Shown here: positions 19,224-29,700 of the stretch, in pieces
Layout: the number at the start of each line of letters is the position of its first letter
Numbering within the stretch: the stretch's first letter is position 1
Source: Streptomyces sp. V3I8
Lineage (GTDB): Bacteria; Actinomycetota; Actinomycetes; Streptomycetales; Streptomycetaceae
DNA: 64,000 bases
Reading direction: 5' to 3'
Assembly (NCBI RefSeq): GCF_030817535.1
Contig: NZ_JAUSZL010000002.1
Location: forward strand, 8,308,001 to 8,372,000
Position numbers and translations under genes: made by a program
Notes under the pieces: model-generated
Seen by the model: the letters and a program-made list of their open reading frames with translations, nothing else
Database searches by the model: none
What the model was told of the DNA's origin: nothing

Positions 19224-20966
19224 ATGAGCGCGCCGCGGGTCACCCCGGTCGAGGGTGACGGACACACCGCACCCCACCCGGCCGAACCACCGTCCACGGC
19301 CGAACGACCGCGTGGGTACGGCGGGTTGCTGCGGTATGTCCGGCATGCGCGGCGCCGGCGGTGGCTCTACGCGCTGACCGTCCTCGCGCTCCTCGCCGGG
19401 ATGACGGTCGCGATGGTCACCACCGCCGTCGAGCAGACCCCCACCATCGACGAACCCGTGTACGTGGCGACGGCCGAGGTGTACCTCAAGGAACGCAGCT
19501 TCCGCCACAACCCCGAACATCCGCCGCTGGGCAAGCTGGTCATCGCCTCCGGCCTGGTCTTCACCGACGTGCACCTCGACCGCGGTTTCACCGGCAGCCA
19601 GCAGGCGCTGGGCCGGCACGTGCTGTACGAGTCGGGCAACGACCCCGGCCGCCTGATGCTGCTGGCCCGCCTGCCCGTGATCGTCCTGACGCTGCTGTTC
19701 GGGCTCGTCGTCCTCGCGTTCGCCCGCGACCTGACCGGCCCGGCCGGCGGACTCGTGGCACTCGCCCTGTACGCGTTCTCCCCGGACGTCGTCGCGAACG
19801 GCTCGCTGGCCACGCTCGACGTACCGGCGGCCGGGTTCCTGCTCACCTGCGTATGGCTGCTGTGGCGGGCCCGGCGGCGCCCGCACCCGCATCTGCTCCT
19901 CGCGGGCGTGGCGTTGGGGGCGGCCGCGGCGACGAAGATGAGCGTGCTGCCGCTGGTCCCGGTACTGATGCTGCTGGGCGTCCTGTCCCTCTGGCAGGCC
20001 CGCCGCACCCCCGGCCTCGACGTCCGGGCCCGGACGAGGCTCCTGCTGCACGGGGCCGCCGCCGCCCTCGGCATGGCGCTGGTCGCGGTCGCCGTCGTGT
20101 GGGCCGCCTATCTCGTGGTCGACCCCCGGCTGCGCTGGGCGGGCGCGGAGAACGTGCCGGACATCCGCGGGATGCGCGGCCGGGCGGCGGCGTGGCTGCC
20201 GTTCCCGGAGGCGTACCGGGACGGCATGCGCATCCAGTTCGGCTTCGAGTACGACGTCTGGCAGGGGTTCCTCTTCGGGCGGCTCTACGAGGGCTCGCTC
20301 TGGTACTACCTGCCGGCCGCGCTCCTGGTGAAGACCCCGCTCGGCACGCTCGCGCTGTGGGGCGCGGGCGCCGTCGCCGTCCTGACCGTACGCCGGCTGC
20401 GCCCCGCCCTCCCGTACGTGCTCGTCCCCCCGGCCGTGCTGCTGGCCGTCTCCATGAACGGCGCCCGGGACCTCGGGGTGCGGTACGCGGTGTTCATGCC
20501 GATGTTCCTGGCCGTCGCCGCCGCCGGGGTGACACTCCTGCGCCGCCGTGCCGTCCACCGGGCGACGGTGGCGCTGGTCTGCTTCGTGGCGGTCAGTTCG
20601 CTGCGCACCTACCCGTACTACCTGCCGTACTCCAACGAGGCGTTCGGCGGACCGTCCAGCACCCATCTGCGGCTGCACGACTCGAACGTCGACTGGGGCC
20701 AGGACCTGGGCCGCCTCGCGGACCACCTCCACCGGCACCGCCCCGGCGAACGGGTCTGGCTCGTCTACAAGGGCGCGGGCGTGCCCGCCTACTACGGCAT
20801 CGACGCGTCCGACCCGCTCAAGGCCCCGCTCGGCGAGGTGCACGGACTGCTGGTGGTGTCCGACTCGGCGGCGGCGAAGGCGGACGGACGGCTGGCCGCG
20901 CTGCTCGCCACCAGCACACCGGTCGACGAGGTCGGCCACTCGATCACGGTCTACCGGCGCCGCTGA
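19224..20966 (+). CDS. GT39/ArnT-like membrane glycosyltransferase
   Basis: A 580-aa polytopic protein with about ten hydrophobic segments, the first at residues about 48-68. The loop TIDEPVYVATAEVYL followed by RHNPEHPPLGKL is the acidic/HPPL signature of GT-C enzymes that use polyprenyl-phosphate sugars (PMT_2/ArnT/GT39). Such enzymes transfer a sugar to a protein or lipid on the outer face of the membrane. Acceptor and donor are not predictable. The ATG at 19224 has GGAAAGG upstream. It is followed 84 bases on by a secreted EEP-fold protein and may be co-transcribed with it. Confidence 0.82.
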   Translation: MSAPRVTPVEGDGHTAPHPAEPPSTAERPRGYGGLLRYVRHARRRRWLYALTVLALLAGMTVAMVTTAVEQTPTIDEPVYVATAEVYLKERSFRHNPEHPPLGKLVIASGLVFTDVHLDRGFTGSQQALGRHVLYESGNDPGRLMLLARLPVIVLTLLFGLVVLAFARDLTGPAGGLVALALYAFSPDVVANGSLATLDVPAAGFLLTCVWLLWRARRRPHPHLLLAGVALGAAAATKMSVLPLVPVLMLLGVLSLWQARRTPGLDVRARTRLLLHGAAAALGMALVAVAVVWAAYLVVDPRLRWAGAENVPDIRGMRGRAAAWLPFPEAYRDGMRIQFGFEYDVWQGFLFGRLYEGSLWYYLPAALLVKTPLGTLALWGAGAVAVLTVRRLRPALPYVLVPPAVLLAVSMNGARDLGVRYAVFMPMFLAVAAAGVTLLRRRAVHRATVALVCFVAVSSLRTYPYYLPYSNEAFGGPSSTHLRLHDSNVDWGQDLGRLADHLHRHRPGERVWLVYKGAGVPAYYGIDASDPLKAPLGEVHGLLVVSDSAAAKADGRLAALLATSTPVDEVGHSITVYRRR

Positions 20967-21050
20967 CGCGGACCGCCACCGGAGGCCGGTTCCGTCACAA
21001 CCGGCGCTCGCGCCCGACCGGTTCGGCCGTCGCGAGGGTACCGTCCCGTC

Positions 21051-21950
21051 ATGACGACGCGTCGGACGAGGGGGCGCGGTGCGGCCAGGACGATCGTGAC
21101 GGTCCTCATGTGCCTCCTGGTGGCACTCCCCGCGCGCAGCGGCGCCGCGCCCGGCGCGGCGGCCGTACCGGACATGTCCCGGAGCCACTACGTCGGCACG
21201 TTCAACATCTACGGGAACATCGGCCACCGGGGCGACGCCGGCGACTGGATCAGGGACGAGGCCGACGCCATCGGGGACCTCACGGCGGGCGACCTCGACC
21301 GGTGGCTGTTCATCGGCCTCCAGGAGGTCTGCAGGGCCCAGGGGGAGCGTTTCGCGCGGGAGCTGGGCATGCGCAGCGCGTTCGTCGACACCGGTACGAA
21401 GTGCGCCGACGGCCAACCGTACGGGAACACGGTCCTGTTCCACCCGGCCGCCGAGATCCTGCCGCCGGCCCTGCTGCCCAACCCGGACGGCAGGGGCGGC
21501 GAGCGGGGCATCGTCTGTGCCGTCGTCCGTGCTCCGGGCGAGCCGGACCGGCCGGGCCCGCCCGTCACGGCGTGCAGCACACACCTGATCGCCGGCGGTA
21601 CGAAGGGCGGGGAACGGCGGGCGCAGACCGGGTTCATCCATGACGGATGGCGGCCGGACGGCGTCCACCTGCTCGGCGCCGAGGGCCCGGTCGTCCTGGC
21701 GGGCGACCTGAACGCACCGCCCGACGCGCCGGAACTGGACGTGCTGTACGGCGACGGCAGCGAGGCGGGCGGCCCGCGTGAGACCGGACCGCCGTACACC
21801 CGCCCCACCTACGACGACGGCCGCAAGCTCGACTACCTGTTCACCTGGGGTGCGCGGGGCACCTGGCTGTGGCACGGCGCCGGTGTGCGCCGGACCGTCC
21901 ACTCCGACCACAGTTTCTACTACGCCGAGCTGTCGACCGGCGCCGGATGA
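21051..21950 (+). CDS. Secreted endonuclease/exonuclease/phosphatase-fold protein
   Basis: A 299-aa protein with an N-terminal signal segment (IVTVLMCLLVALPARSGAA). Core EEP motifs are all present in order: TFNIYG (metal Asn), FIGLQEVC (metal Glu), CSTHLIAG (His), VLAGDLNAPP (Asp/Asn), KLDYLF and SDHSFYY (general base Asp-His). It should therefore be an active metal-dependent phosphodiesterase, either an extracellular nuclease or a sphingomyelinase-like enzyme; sequence alone does not decide. It lies downstream of the GT39-like gene on the same strand. Confidence 0.82.
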   Translation: MTTRRTRGRGAARTIVTVLMCLLVALPARSGAAPGAAAVPDMSRSHYVGTFNIYGNIGHRGDAGDWIRDEADAIGDLTAGDLDRWLFIGLQEVCRAQGERFARELGMRSAFVDTGTKCADGQPYGNTVLFHPAAEILPPALLPNPDGRGGERGIVCAVVRAPGEPDRPGPPVTACSTHLIAGGTKGGERRAQTGFIHDGWRPDGVHLLGAEGPVVLAGDLNAPPDAPELDVLYGDGSEAGGPRETGPPYTRPTYDDGRKLDYLFTWGARGTWLWHGAGVRRTVHSDHSFYYAELSTGAG

Positions 21951-22168
21951 GCGACGGCCGGACGAGCAGCAGGTCCCGACGCGGGTGAGCGGACTGCCTC
22001 GGGACGGTGGACGCCGCGGGGGCGGTACCCCGGGCGTCGGCGGCCTCCCCCCCTCGTGACGCCGCAGGGGTCCGAACGGCCGTATCGACCGCGGTGTCCG
22101 GGGGCGGGGCCCATAGCGTGATCACGGCAGGCACGGACCCCGTGACACGGACGACCCCTGGTGGCGCG

Positions 22169-22813
22169 ATGTGCTGGAGTGCGACGGCCGACCTCGTGGC
22201 GGGCTGCGGTGTCGCCGCCGTCGGCGTGGCCTGCGTGGCACGCACGCGCCGGCCGGCCGATCTGCCGCTGGCCGCGCTGCCCGTGCTCCTGGGCGCCCAC
22301 CAGATCGTCGAGTCCTCGGTCTGGCGCTCCGGCGGCGGCACCGGACCCGCCACCGTGGCCTGGGCGGCGATCGCCCTGCCGCTGCTCGCGGTGTGGGTGC
22401 CGGTGGGTGTGCTGTGGGTGGCGCCGAGGAGTGCCGTGCGGCGGCTGGTGGTTCCGCTCGTCGCCGGACTCGCCACCGCGGCGGTGCTCTCGTACCGCCT
22501 CGCCACGCATTCCGTGACGGCCGAGATCCGCGGTCGCACCGTCGGCTACGCCGTCTCCCTGCCCGGCGCCGAGCTGCTCGTGGCGGGCTACCTGCTGGCC
22601 ACGATCGGCGCCCTCCTGCTCTCCGGCGACCGCACCCTGCGCGTCCTCGGCGTCCTGGTGGCCGTCGGCGCGGCCACCTGCTGGGCGCTGTGGCGGGCGG
22701 AGTTCATCTCGACGTGGTGCGCGTTCGCGGCGCTGTGCTCGGTGGTGCTGTACCGCTGGGTGCGGGAGCGGTCCGTGCCACGGGATGGCGCCCGTGTGTC
22801 CGCGGGACGGTGA
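22169..22813 (+). CDS. DUF6629 family membrane protein
   Basis: A 214-aa protein with six or seven hydrophobic segments. It opens MCWSATADLVAG and contains LGAHQIVESSVW, the combination I associate with the DUF6629 family of actinobacterial membrane proteins of unknown function. The ATG at 22169 is chosen because MCWSA is the conserved start, although the ribosome site (GGTGG) is weak. Just behind its end a strong hairpin separates it from the convergent metalloprotease gene. Confidence 0.72.
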   Translation: MCWSATADLVAGCGVAAVGVACVARTRRPADLPLAALPVLLGAHQIVESSVWRSGGGTGPATVAWAAIALPLLAVWVPVGVLWVAPRSAVRRLVVPLVAGLATAAVLSYRLATHSVTAEIRGRTVGYAVSLPGAELLVAGYLLATIGALLLSGDRTLRVLGVLVAVGAATCWALWRAEFISTWCAFAALCSVVLYRWVRERSVPRDGARVSAGR

Positions 22814-22875
22814 GGGCGGTGAGGACGCTGAAGGCGGGGCGGTCAGGGCGGGGCGTGCCCGGAGACGCCCGCCCC

Positions 22876-22919
22876 GCCCCGTCCCGTCCCGCCCCGGGCA
22901 GGGCGGGACGGGACGGGGC
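22876..22919. terminator. Bidirectional terminator, 19-bp perfect stem
   Basis: The arms 22876-22894 and 22901-22919 are exactly complementary around CGGGCA. It sits between convergent genes ending at 22813 (plus) and 22937 (minus). Confidence 0.85.
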
Positions 22920-22936
22920 CGGTGCCGTGCGCGGGC

Positions 22937-25285
22937 TCAGAAGTCGAGGCTCCAGCCGTCCAGGTAGCCCGGGTCGACCGTGAAGATGCCTGGTGTGTTG
23001 TCCGTGACGCGCAGTTTCCACGTGCCGTCGGCGGGCAGCGCCGACGCGTCGACCGTGAAGGTCGCGTGCAGTTCGGAACCGGTGTCCCAGACGAAGTCCT
23101 TCACGAGCAGCGCCGTGCCGTCCTCGCCGACCAGGTGGATGACCTGGCCGCCGATGAAGTCGTGGACCAGGTCGACGGTGACCTTGAGGTCGCCGGCGGC
23201 TTTGCCCTCGCGGCCGGTGACGGTGATCGGCGACTCGACCGTGCGCCAGTTGGGGATGTCGAAGCGGGCGGGATTGACGAAGTGGTCGCCGCCGGAGGCC
23301 AGCACCGTCCAGGTCCAGGACAGTGTGCGGGTCTCCGCGGCGGAGTTCCTGATCGTGACGGCGGCGGGGAAGGCGCCGGCGGTCGCCGGAGTGCCGGAGA
23401 CGAGCCCGGTCGCGGCGTCGACGGACAGGCCGTCCGGCAGGCCGGTGGCGGAGTACGTCAGGGCGCCCGGCCGGGTGGTCGTCGCCTCGACCTGGCGGCT
23501 GGTCGGCTGGCCGACCGCGGAGTCCCGGGCGGCGGGCGTCGCCGCGGCGATGTGGTTGACGTAGCGCGGGCCGACGTTGACGGCCGCCCAGGCGTTGCCG
23601 ACCGCCTCGTACGCGTCGCTGGACCTGCCGAACAGGTCGGCGGCCGCCTGGAGGGTGGCGGTGCGGGCCCCCGCGTAGTCGGTGCCGCTGGTCATGTAGC
23701 GGGTCAGGGCCCGGTACCAGACGTTGGTGGCGTTGTGCAGGCCGAGCCCCGCGACCGGCAGGCCGTCGTAGGTGGGGCTGTCGTAGGCGATGCCCTTGAC
23801 GGTCTTCTCGCCGCTGCCCTCGGCGAGCAGATAGAAGAAGTGGTTGGCGACGCCCGAGCTGAAGTGCGGATCGAGCTTGCGGGTCTGCTCGGTCCAGTGG
23901 TCCTGCGAGGTGCCCTTCGCGGAGGCGTCCTTGGACGGCTGGTCCATGTACCGCAAGGGCTTTCCGGTGCCGCGCACGTCGGCCAGCTCGCCGATCCGGT
24001 AGTCCGGCACGTCCTCGGCGTTGTCGGCGAAGAACTCCACGGCGGTGCCCATGATGTCGCTGGTGGCCTCGTTGAGGCCGCCCGATTCGCCGGAGTACGT
24101 GAGGTTCGCGGTGGCGGAGGTGACGCCGTGGGTCATCTCGTGGGCGGCGATGTCGAGTTCGGTGAGCGGCCGGGTGTCGTCCAGGCCGTCGCCGTAGGTC
24201 ATGCAGAAGCAGAGGTCGTCCCAGAAGGCGTTGGCGTACCCCTTGCCGTAGTGCACGCGGGAGCGGGCGCCGACGCCGTCGTCGGCTATGCCGTTGCGGC
24301 CGAACCGGTCGTGGTAGAAGTCCCAGGTCTGCTGCGCGCCGTAGGCGGCGTCCACGGCGGCCGTCTGCGGGTCGGCGGGCGTCCCGTCGCCCCAGACATC
24401 GTTGTCATCCGTCAGGGGGACGCCGTTGCCGCCCGCGCTGATGTCGTACGTCGTGTGCCCGCCGCGCTGGGGATCGGTCAGCCGGTAGAGGTCGCCGTCG
24501 CGGACGGAGCCGACCTGCACGGTGCCGCTGTACCGGCTCGCCCCGGTGCCGGAGTGGACCTGCTCGAAGCTTCCCAGCCGCGCGCCGCTGTCCGCGTCGG
24601 TCACCACTCGCAGCCTGCTCGGCGTCCCGTCCTCCTGCACGCCGGTGACCAGGCTCTCCCAGGCGAGTACGGGCTCGGCGACCCCGTCTCCCGCCCAGAC
24701 GACGAGCCGCGGCGCGCCCTCCGCGGCGGCCTCGCCGGTCTTCTGCGACGCGGCCGCCTTCAGCGCCGCCTTCGCGGCCGTCACGGTGGCCTTCGTCGTC
24801 GGTATCGAGACGGTCGCCGGCGACGACCTGGAGACGGTGCGGGCGGTGCCGCGCTCGTGGACCACGAGGTCACCGCCGAGAACGGGCAGCCCGGCGAACG
24901 TGCGCTCGTAGCGGGTGTGGACGGTCCCGTCGGCGTCCTTGACGACGTCCTTCGGTATCAGCTTCTCGCGCGCGCCCAGTTTCAGCGAACGAGCCGTGTC
25001 CGTACGGGAGTCGGTCGCCGCCGAGAGCAGCTTCCTCCGCTGCGGCGCGGAGAGCCCGACCGTTTCGGCGCCGGGTCTGGGCTCCGCCTCGATCTGCCGG
25101 GGCGCCCGGTCCGCGCGGGTGCCTCCGGGGCCGGCGCTCCAGGCGGGGAGTGTCGAACCGGTGAGCGCGACCAGCGCGGTGACCGCGATCGCCGCCGTGC
25201 GCGAGCGGCCGGGGCCGCAGCGGCGGGCTGGTGGAGAACTCGGGGACGACGATGTCGTCCCCTTCGTACGGAAGATGTCCGTCAC
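22937..25285 (-). CDS. Secreted M4 (thermolysin-like) metalloprotease with P-domain
   Basis: A 782-aa preproenzyme. A signal segment (AAIAVTALVALTGSTLPAWS) is followed by an FTP/PepSY propeptide (about 75-245). The M4 catalytic domain then has HEMTH at residues 382-386 (two zinc His and the catalytic Glu) and GGLNEATSD (third zinc ligand). An Ig-like putative spacer with GLPDGLSVDAATGLVSGTP comes next, and the C-terminal 115 residues form a proprotein-convertase P-domain. The GTG at 25285 is selected because AGGAG lies 8 bases upstream. The LuxR-type gene directly upstream on the same strand is a candidate regulator. Confidence 0.93.
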   Translation of the reverse strand: MTDIFRTKGTTSSSPSSPPARRCGPGRSRTAAIAVTALVALTGSTLPAWSAGPGGTRADRAPRQIEAEPRPGAETVGLSAPQRRKLLSAATDSRTDTARSLKLGAREKLIPKDVVKDADGTVHTRYERTFAGLPVLGGDLVVHERGTARTVSRSSPATVSIPTTKATVTAAKAALKAAASQKTGEAAAEGAPRLVVWAGDGVAEPVLAWESLVTGVQEDGTPSRLRVVTDADSGARLGSFEQVHSGTGASRYSGTVQVGSVRDGDLYRLTDPQRGGHTTYDISAGGNGVPLTDDNDVWGDGTPADPQTAAVDAAYGAQQTWDFYHDRFGRNGIADDGVGARSRVHYGKGYANAFWDDLCFCMTYGDGLDDTRPLTELDIAAHEMTHGVTSATANLTYSGESGGLNEATSDIMGTAVEFFADNAEDVPDYRIGELADVRGTGKPLRYMDQPSKDASAKGTSQDHWTEQTRKLDPHFSSGVANHFFYLLAEGSGEKTVKGIAYDSPTYDGLPVAGLGLHNATNVWYRALTRYMTSGTDYAGARTATLQAAADLFGRSSDAYEAVGNAWAAVNVGPRYVNHIAAATPAARDSAVGQPTSRQVEATTTRPGALTYSATGLPDGLSVDAATGLVSGTPATAGAFPAAVTIRNSAAETRTLSWTWTVLASGGDHFVNPARFDIPNWRTVESPITVTGREGKAAGDLKVTVDLVHDFIGGQVIHLVGEDGTALLVKDFVWDTGSELHATFTVDASALPADGTWKLRVTDNTPGIFTVDPGYLDGWSLDF

Positions 25286-25581
25286 TGCTGCAACTCCTAT
25301 GTGTCGGCCGTCTGCTGACGGCCCATCAGAACAAGGGACCGGAGGCCGGCGGGCCTGCGGCGGGAGAGGTGCGCGTGGCGACCGTGCGGTCACTGGATCG
25401 TTTCAGCGGCAGGCGCGGCTGTCACCATTGCGGAGATCGTTGTCCGAAATACGGTCAGCGGCCGGCCGTCGTGTCCACGGCCGCGCGCAGTGGATCACAT
25501 GGGCCTTTACGTGCCGGCAACACGGCCTTCATCGGCCACTTTGGCCATTTTCCGACGGTGGCCGGTACGGTCCGGTGCCCG
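25286..25581. promoter_or_regulatory. Metalloprotease upstream region
   Basis: About 300 bases lie between the end of the LuxR-type gene and the protease start. CGGCCAC (25533-25539) and GTGGCCG (25558-25564) form an inverted repeat close to the regulator's stop that could be a weak terminator or operator. No clear -35/-10 pair was found. Confidence 0.3.
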
Positions 25582-26586
25582 TCACAGCCATCCCCGGCGG
25601 GCGGCCTGCCAGGCCAGCTGCATCCGGGTCGCCGCGCCGGCCAGCTCCATCATGCGCTGGATGTGCCGCTGCACCGTGCGGCGGCTCAGGCCCAGTTGGG
25701 TGGCCACCGCCTTGTCGGTGACCCCCGCCACCAGCAGGGCGAGCAGACGCCGGTCGACCGCGGACAGCGGGTCGGGTCCGCCGACCCCCTCCGTCCCGGC
25801 GACCGCGCCCGAGTCGTCGACGTCCAGCGGGACGGCGTCCTCCCAGTAGCGCTCGAACAGGGCGATGAGCGCGGCCAGCAGATTGCTGTCCCGCACCAGC
25901 GCGGCGGTCGGTTCGTCGGGGCTGCCCTGGGGGCCGCCGGGCACGAGCGGGCAGACCGCGATGGCGCGGTCCGCGACCGCCAGCCGCAGCGGCAGATGCG
26001 GGACGGCGCGGGCCACCTCCCCGGCCCGCACCCCCGCAACAACGTTGTCAACGGCTCCCTCGTCGTCGAAGAACGCCTTCTCGTACAGCACCCGGTAGCG
26101 CACGCCGCGCCCCAGCGCCTCGAACTCCGAGTCGTTGCTGCCCGACGGCATCGCCACGTACTGGGCCTTGCAGAACCAGAGCATCTCGTCCTGGGCGCTC
26201 GCCTGGATCTGGCGCAGGTGCTGGCGCAGCGCCTCGGCGCCCGTGATGACCTCGATGAGTTCGCTGGCGTCGCGCCGGCGCATCGTGTCGCGGTACACCT
26301 GCAGCAGGCCGGTGGCCTCGGCACGGGCGAGGTCGAGCGCGTCGGCGTTCCGCTTCAGCCGGGGCATCAGCGCCACGTCCGGGGGAGTGGCCCGGAAGTG
26401 CCGGGGCAGCATGTCGGTGTGGCTCGCCATGCCCTTGACGGCCAGCGCGTCGAGCACCGCCTCGGCCTCGGCCGGGCTCAGCCCGGTGCGCGCGGCGACG
26501 TCACCGGCCGACGCCTGGCCCGCCGTCACCAGATGCCGGTAGACGGACTCCTCGGCGTCCGAAACCCCTGCAGCCCCCAGCGTCAT
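25582..26586 (-). CDS. LuxR-family regulator with N-terminal TrmB-like winged helix
   Basis: A 334-aa protein. The N-terminal 70 residues look like a TrmB/MarR-type winged helix (EESVYRHLVTAGQASAGDVA, then LSPAEAEAVLDAL). The middle resembles the phospholipase-D-like effector region of TrmB relatives, and the C-terminus is a LuxR helix-turn-helix (VTDKAVATQLGLSRRTVQRH). This two-HTH architecture is common in Streptomyces; the ligand is unknown. GGGAGGG lies 4 bases before the ATG. It is followed by the M4 protease on the same strand, a frequent regulator-protease pairing in this genus. Confidence 0.85.
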   Translation of the reverse strand: MTLGAAGVSDAEESVYRHLVTAGQASAGDVAARTGLSPAEAEAVLDALAVKGMASHTDMLPRHFRATPPDVALMPRLKRNADALDLARAEATGLLQVYRDTMRRRDASELIEVITGAEALRQHLRQIQASAQDEMLWFCKAQYVAMPSGSNDSEFEALGRGVRYRVLYEKAFFDDEGAVDNVVAGVRAGEVARAVPHLPLRLAVADRAIAVCPLVPGGPQGSPDEPTAALVRDSNLLAALIALFERYWEDAVPLDVDDSGAVAGTEGVGGPDPLSAVDRRLLALLVAGVTDKAVATQLGLSRRTVQRHIQRMMELAGAATRMQLAWQAARRGWL

Positions 26587-26707
26587 GGCGCCCTCCCCGA
26601 GCCCGACCGGCTTCACTGATCGGACACCGTACTGCACGGGTGTTACGGGCGGTGAGGGTGAGCGGGCCGTCCTGCGCCCCGCCCACCCCCGGTATGCGCC
26701 GGAATGC

Positions 26708-29700
26708 CTAACCGCGGTGCAGGTAGGCCCGTTGCACGGTCTGCCGCACGGAGTCGCCCGCCGCGTCCCGCGCCGTCACTCTCAGTGTCACGTACGCGTC
26801 ACCACGTACCCGCGACGGCTTCCTGACGGCGGCCTCGAACACGTTGTGCCCGCGGTCCTTCACCCCGGCCCGGCTCCAGCTTTCGCCGTCGTCGTACGAG
26901 ACGTCGACCTGGACGCTCACCCCGCGCGGCGCGGCCAGACCGTCCTGGGCGCGGACCGACAGGCCGACGGTGTGCGTGCGGCCCGGGCGGACGGCGTTGT
27001 ACGCGTCGACCGGCACGTCGTAGTCGAGCTGGAGCAGCGGCAGGGCCGTCGCCGCGCCCGTGCTGCCCGAGCGGAACGACCAGGACGTCTCGGTGCCCGT
27101 CCCGTACGCCCACTCCGGCGACACCCGCGAGGTGGTGAGGTCCAGCCGGTAATCGGCGGCGCCGGACGGGACCTCGATGTCCGCGTACCCGCCGTCGGCC
27201 TCGGCCGTCCTGCGCCCGTTGCGGTACAGCACGGCGGCGGCCGAGTCGCTCTGCGCCGCCTCCGCTCCGCCGGAGGTGCCGATGCCGCCGCCGCCCGCGA
27301 GCAGCCGTGACCGGTGACCTGCCTGCGAGTCGGTGAACTCCGGTATCCGCAGGCTCAGTACGTCGCCCGAGCGCACGGACGGGGTCGTGGTGCCGCGTGG
27401 GATCGACGGCCGCACGACGGCCCCCTGCCAGGTGTCGGCCGTCCGCTCGCCCGCCCGGTAGGTGCGCGGGGCGTCCGCCATGCCGACGAGCAGCGGTGTG
27501 TCCACGTCGTACGTGGTCTCGTGGTGCACGAGGTGCTGCCAGGCGGTGTCGCCCGAACTCACGTACTCGGTCCGGTCGAAGCCGGTCGGCACCTGGCGGG
27601 TGTACTGCAGCCAGGCGGTGTCCTGGTAGGGCCGCCGGGCGAAGCGCTGCTCACCGGCCCAGCGCGCGCCGCCGTTGTCGGCGTACCGCGCCTTCACGAC
27701 CGCGCTGTTGCGCTCGGACACCGTGTGCACGACCTTCTCGGGGACGCGCTGCGACGACACCTGCATGATGTCGTACAGGTACGGGCTGCGCGCGGTGCCG
27801 GTGAACCCGACCGTGGTGCTCCCCCTGCCGATCCGCTTCAGCAGGGCGGTTCCCGCACTCTTGCCGATCCTGACGGTCGGCACGCCCCAGCGGTCGCCGT
27901 CCGGGCGCCAGCGGGTCCACGCGACGTCGCCGAAGTGGACCAGCACGATGCCGCGGACACCGGCGGCCGCCGCCCGCTCGGCCAGTTCCCTCTCGTCGGC
28001 GCCCTGTTCGTCGGTGACGACCGCGAGCTTCCCGCGCGCCCGCCGGAAGACCGGCGCGGCGGCGTCGCCCGCGTCGACCGCGGTCAGGCGCTCTCCCTTC
28101 TCGTCGAAGAGCGGCGAGGCGGGCATGTAGTAGGCGTCCGGCGCCTCCTTGCCGCCCTTGCCGCCGGACACCGTCATGTCGAGGAGCGGCGCGGCGAACT
28201 GCCAGCGCGAGGCGAACTCGAAGGTGCCGTCGGTGACCTGGGAGGTGGGGCTCACGTACAGCCGCTTGCCGACGTCGAAGTACATCGTGCCCTCGAGCAG
28301 GCTGTGCCCGTCGATCTTCCGGTACGTCTGGTAGCTGAGGATGCCGCGCTGCTCGGCCGGCCGGGGCGTGCGGATGTCGACCAGGGTCGTCCTGCGCACG
28401 TCGAGGGTCACGGACATGTCCTTGGTGACCTTCACCTCGGGCAGGACCACGTGCCGCAGTTCCTGTCCGTCGGCGGCCGGGTCCAGGGAGGAGTGGTCCA
28501 GCTGGTAGGTGCCCTCCTCGACCTCGGCGACGGCCGGGTCGGTGCCGGTGTAGCCCACGAAGCCGTCGGCGCCCCAGATGGTCGGCAGCGCCTGCACCTG
28601 CTTGCCCTGGAGGTCGACCGTCCTGACGGTGAGCCGGTGCGTGGGCCCCTGCACGGCCAGGCTGACCGTGGTGTGCACGGTGACCTTCCCGTCGCCGGAG
28701 ACCGCGGTCACGTACCCGTAGTAGTCGCCCTGCTGGACCCGGGCCGGATCGACCGTCAGCGGGACGTCGGCGGTGGCGCCGGCGGGCACCCGGACCGAGC
28801 CGGAGCCGAGCGCCACCGAGCCCTGGGCGGGTGTACGGCCTCCCGACGTGGCCAGCCGGGCGGTGAGGGCGAGCGTGAGGTCGGCGTCGGAGGTGTTCGT
28901 GTACCGCAGCCGTGTCGTACGTGTCCCGCCGTCGCCGGTCGTGAACGGACCCAGGGCGACGGTGCCCGTGGCGGTGACCGGACCCAGCGCCGCCGCGGCC
29001 ACGTCGACGAGGCCGCCGCCCTGCTCGGTGACCTCCTGGCCGGCCGCCGTGCGGGCGGTGCTGACGAGCGCGTCCTTCAGCTGCGCCGCGCTCCAGCCGG
29101 GGTGCCGCTGGGCGAGCAGCGCGGCGGCGCCCGCCACGTGCGGGGCCGCCATCGACGTACCGGAGGCCGCCACGTGCTGCGCGTCGACCGGGTCGCCCAT
29201 CGTCGTCCCGGCCGCGCGGGCGGCCACGATGCCGACGCCGGGCGCCGTCAGGTCGGGCTTGACCGCGTCGTCCCCGGGCCGCGGGCCGCGGCTGGAGAAC
29301 GGGGCGAGGCCGCCGTCGCGGTCGACCGCGCCGACGGTGAGGGCCGCGTCCGCGGCGCCGGGGGAGCCGATGGTGCCCGTGCCCTGCTCGCCGCTGTTGC
29401 CCGCCGCGACGACGAACAACGTGCCGGTGCGCTCGGTGAGTTCGTTCAGCGCGAGGCTCATCGGGTCCGTGCCGTCGCTCGGGCTGTCCGAGCCCAGGCT
29501 CATGTTGACGACCTTGGCGCCCGTGCCCGCCGCCCACTCCATACCGGCGATCACCTGGGACTCGGTGCCGAAGCCGTCGTCCCCGAGGACCTTCCCGACG
29601 AGCAGGTCGGCGGCGGGCGCCACACCCTTGCCCCCCTTGCCCGCGCCCGACGCGGCTCCGCTGCCGCCGACGATGGACGCGACGTGCGTGCCGTGCCCGA

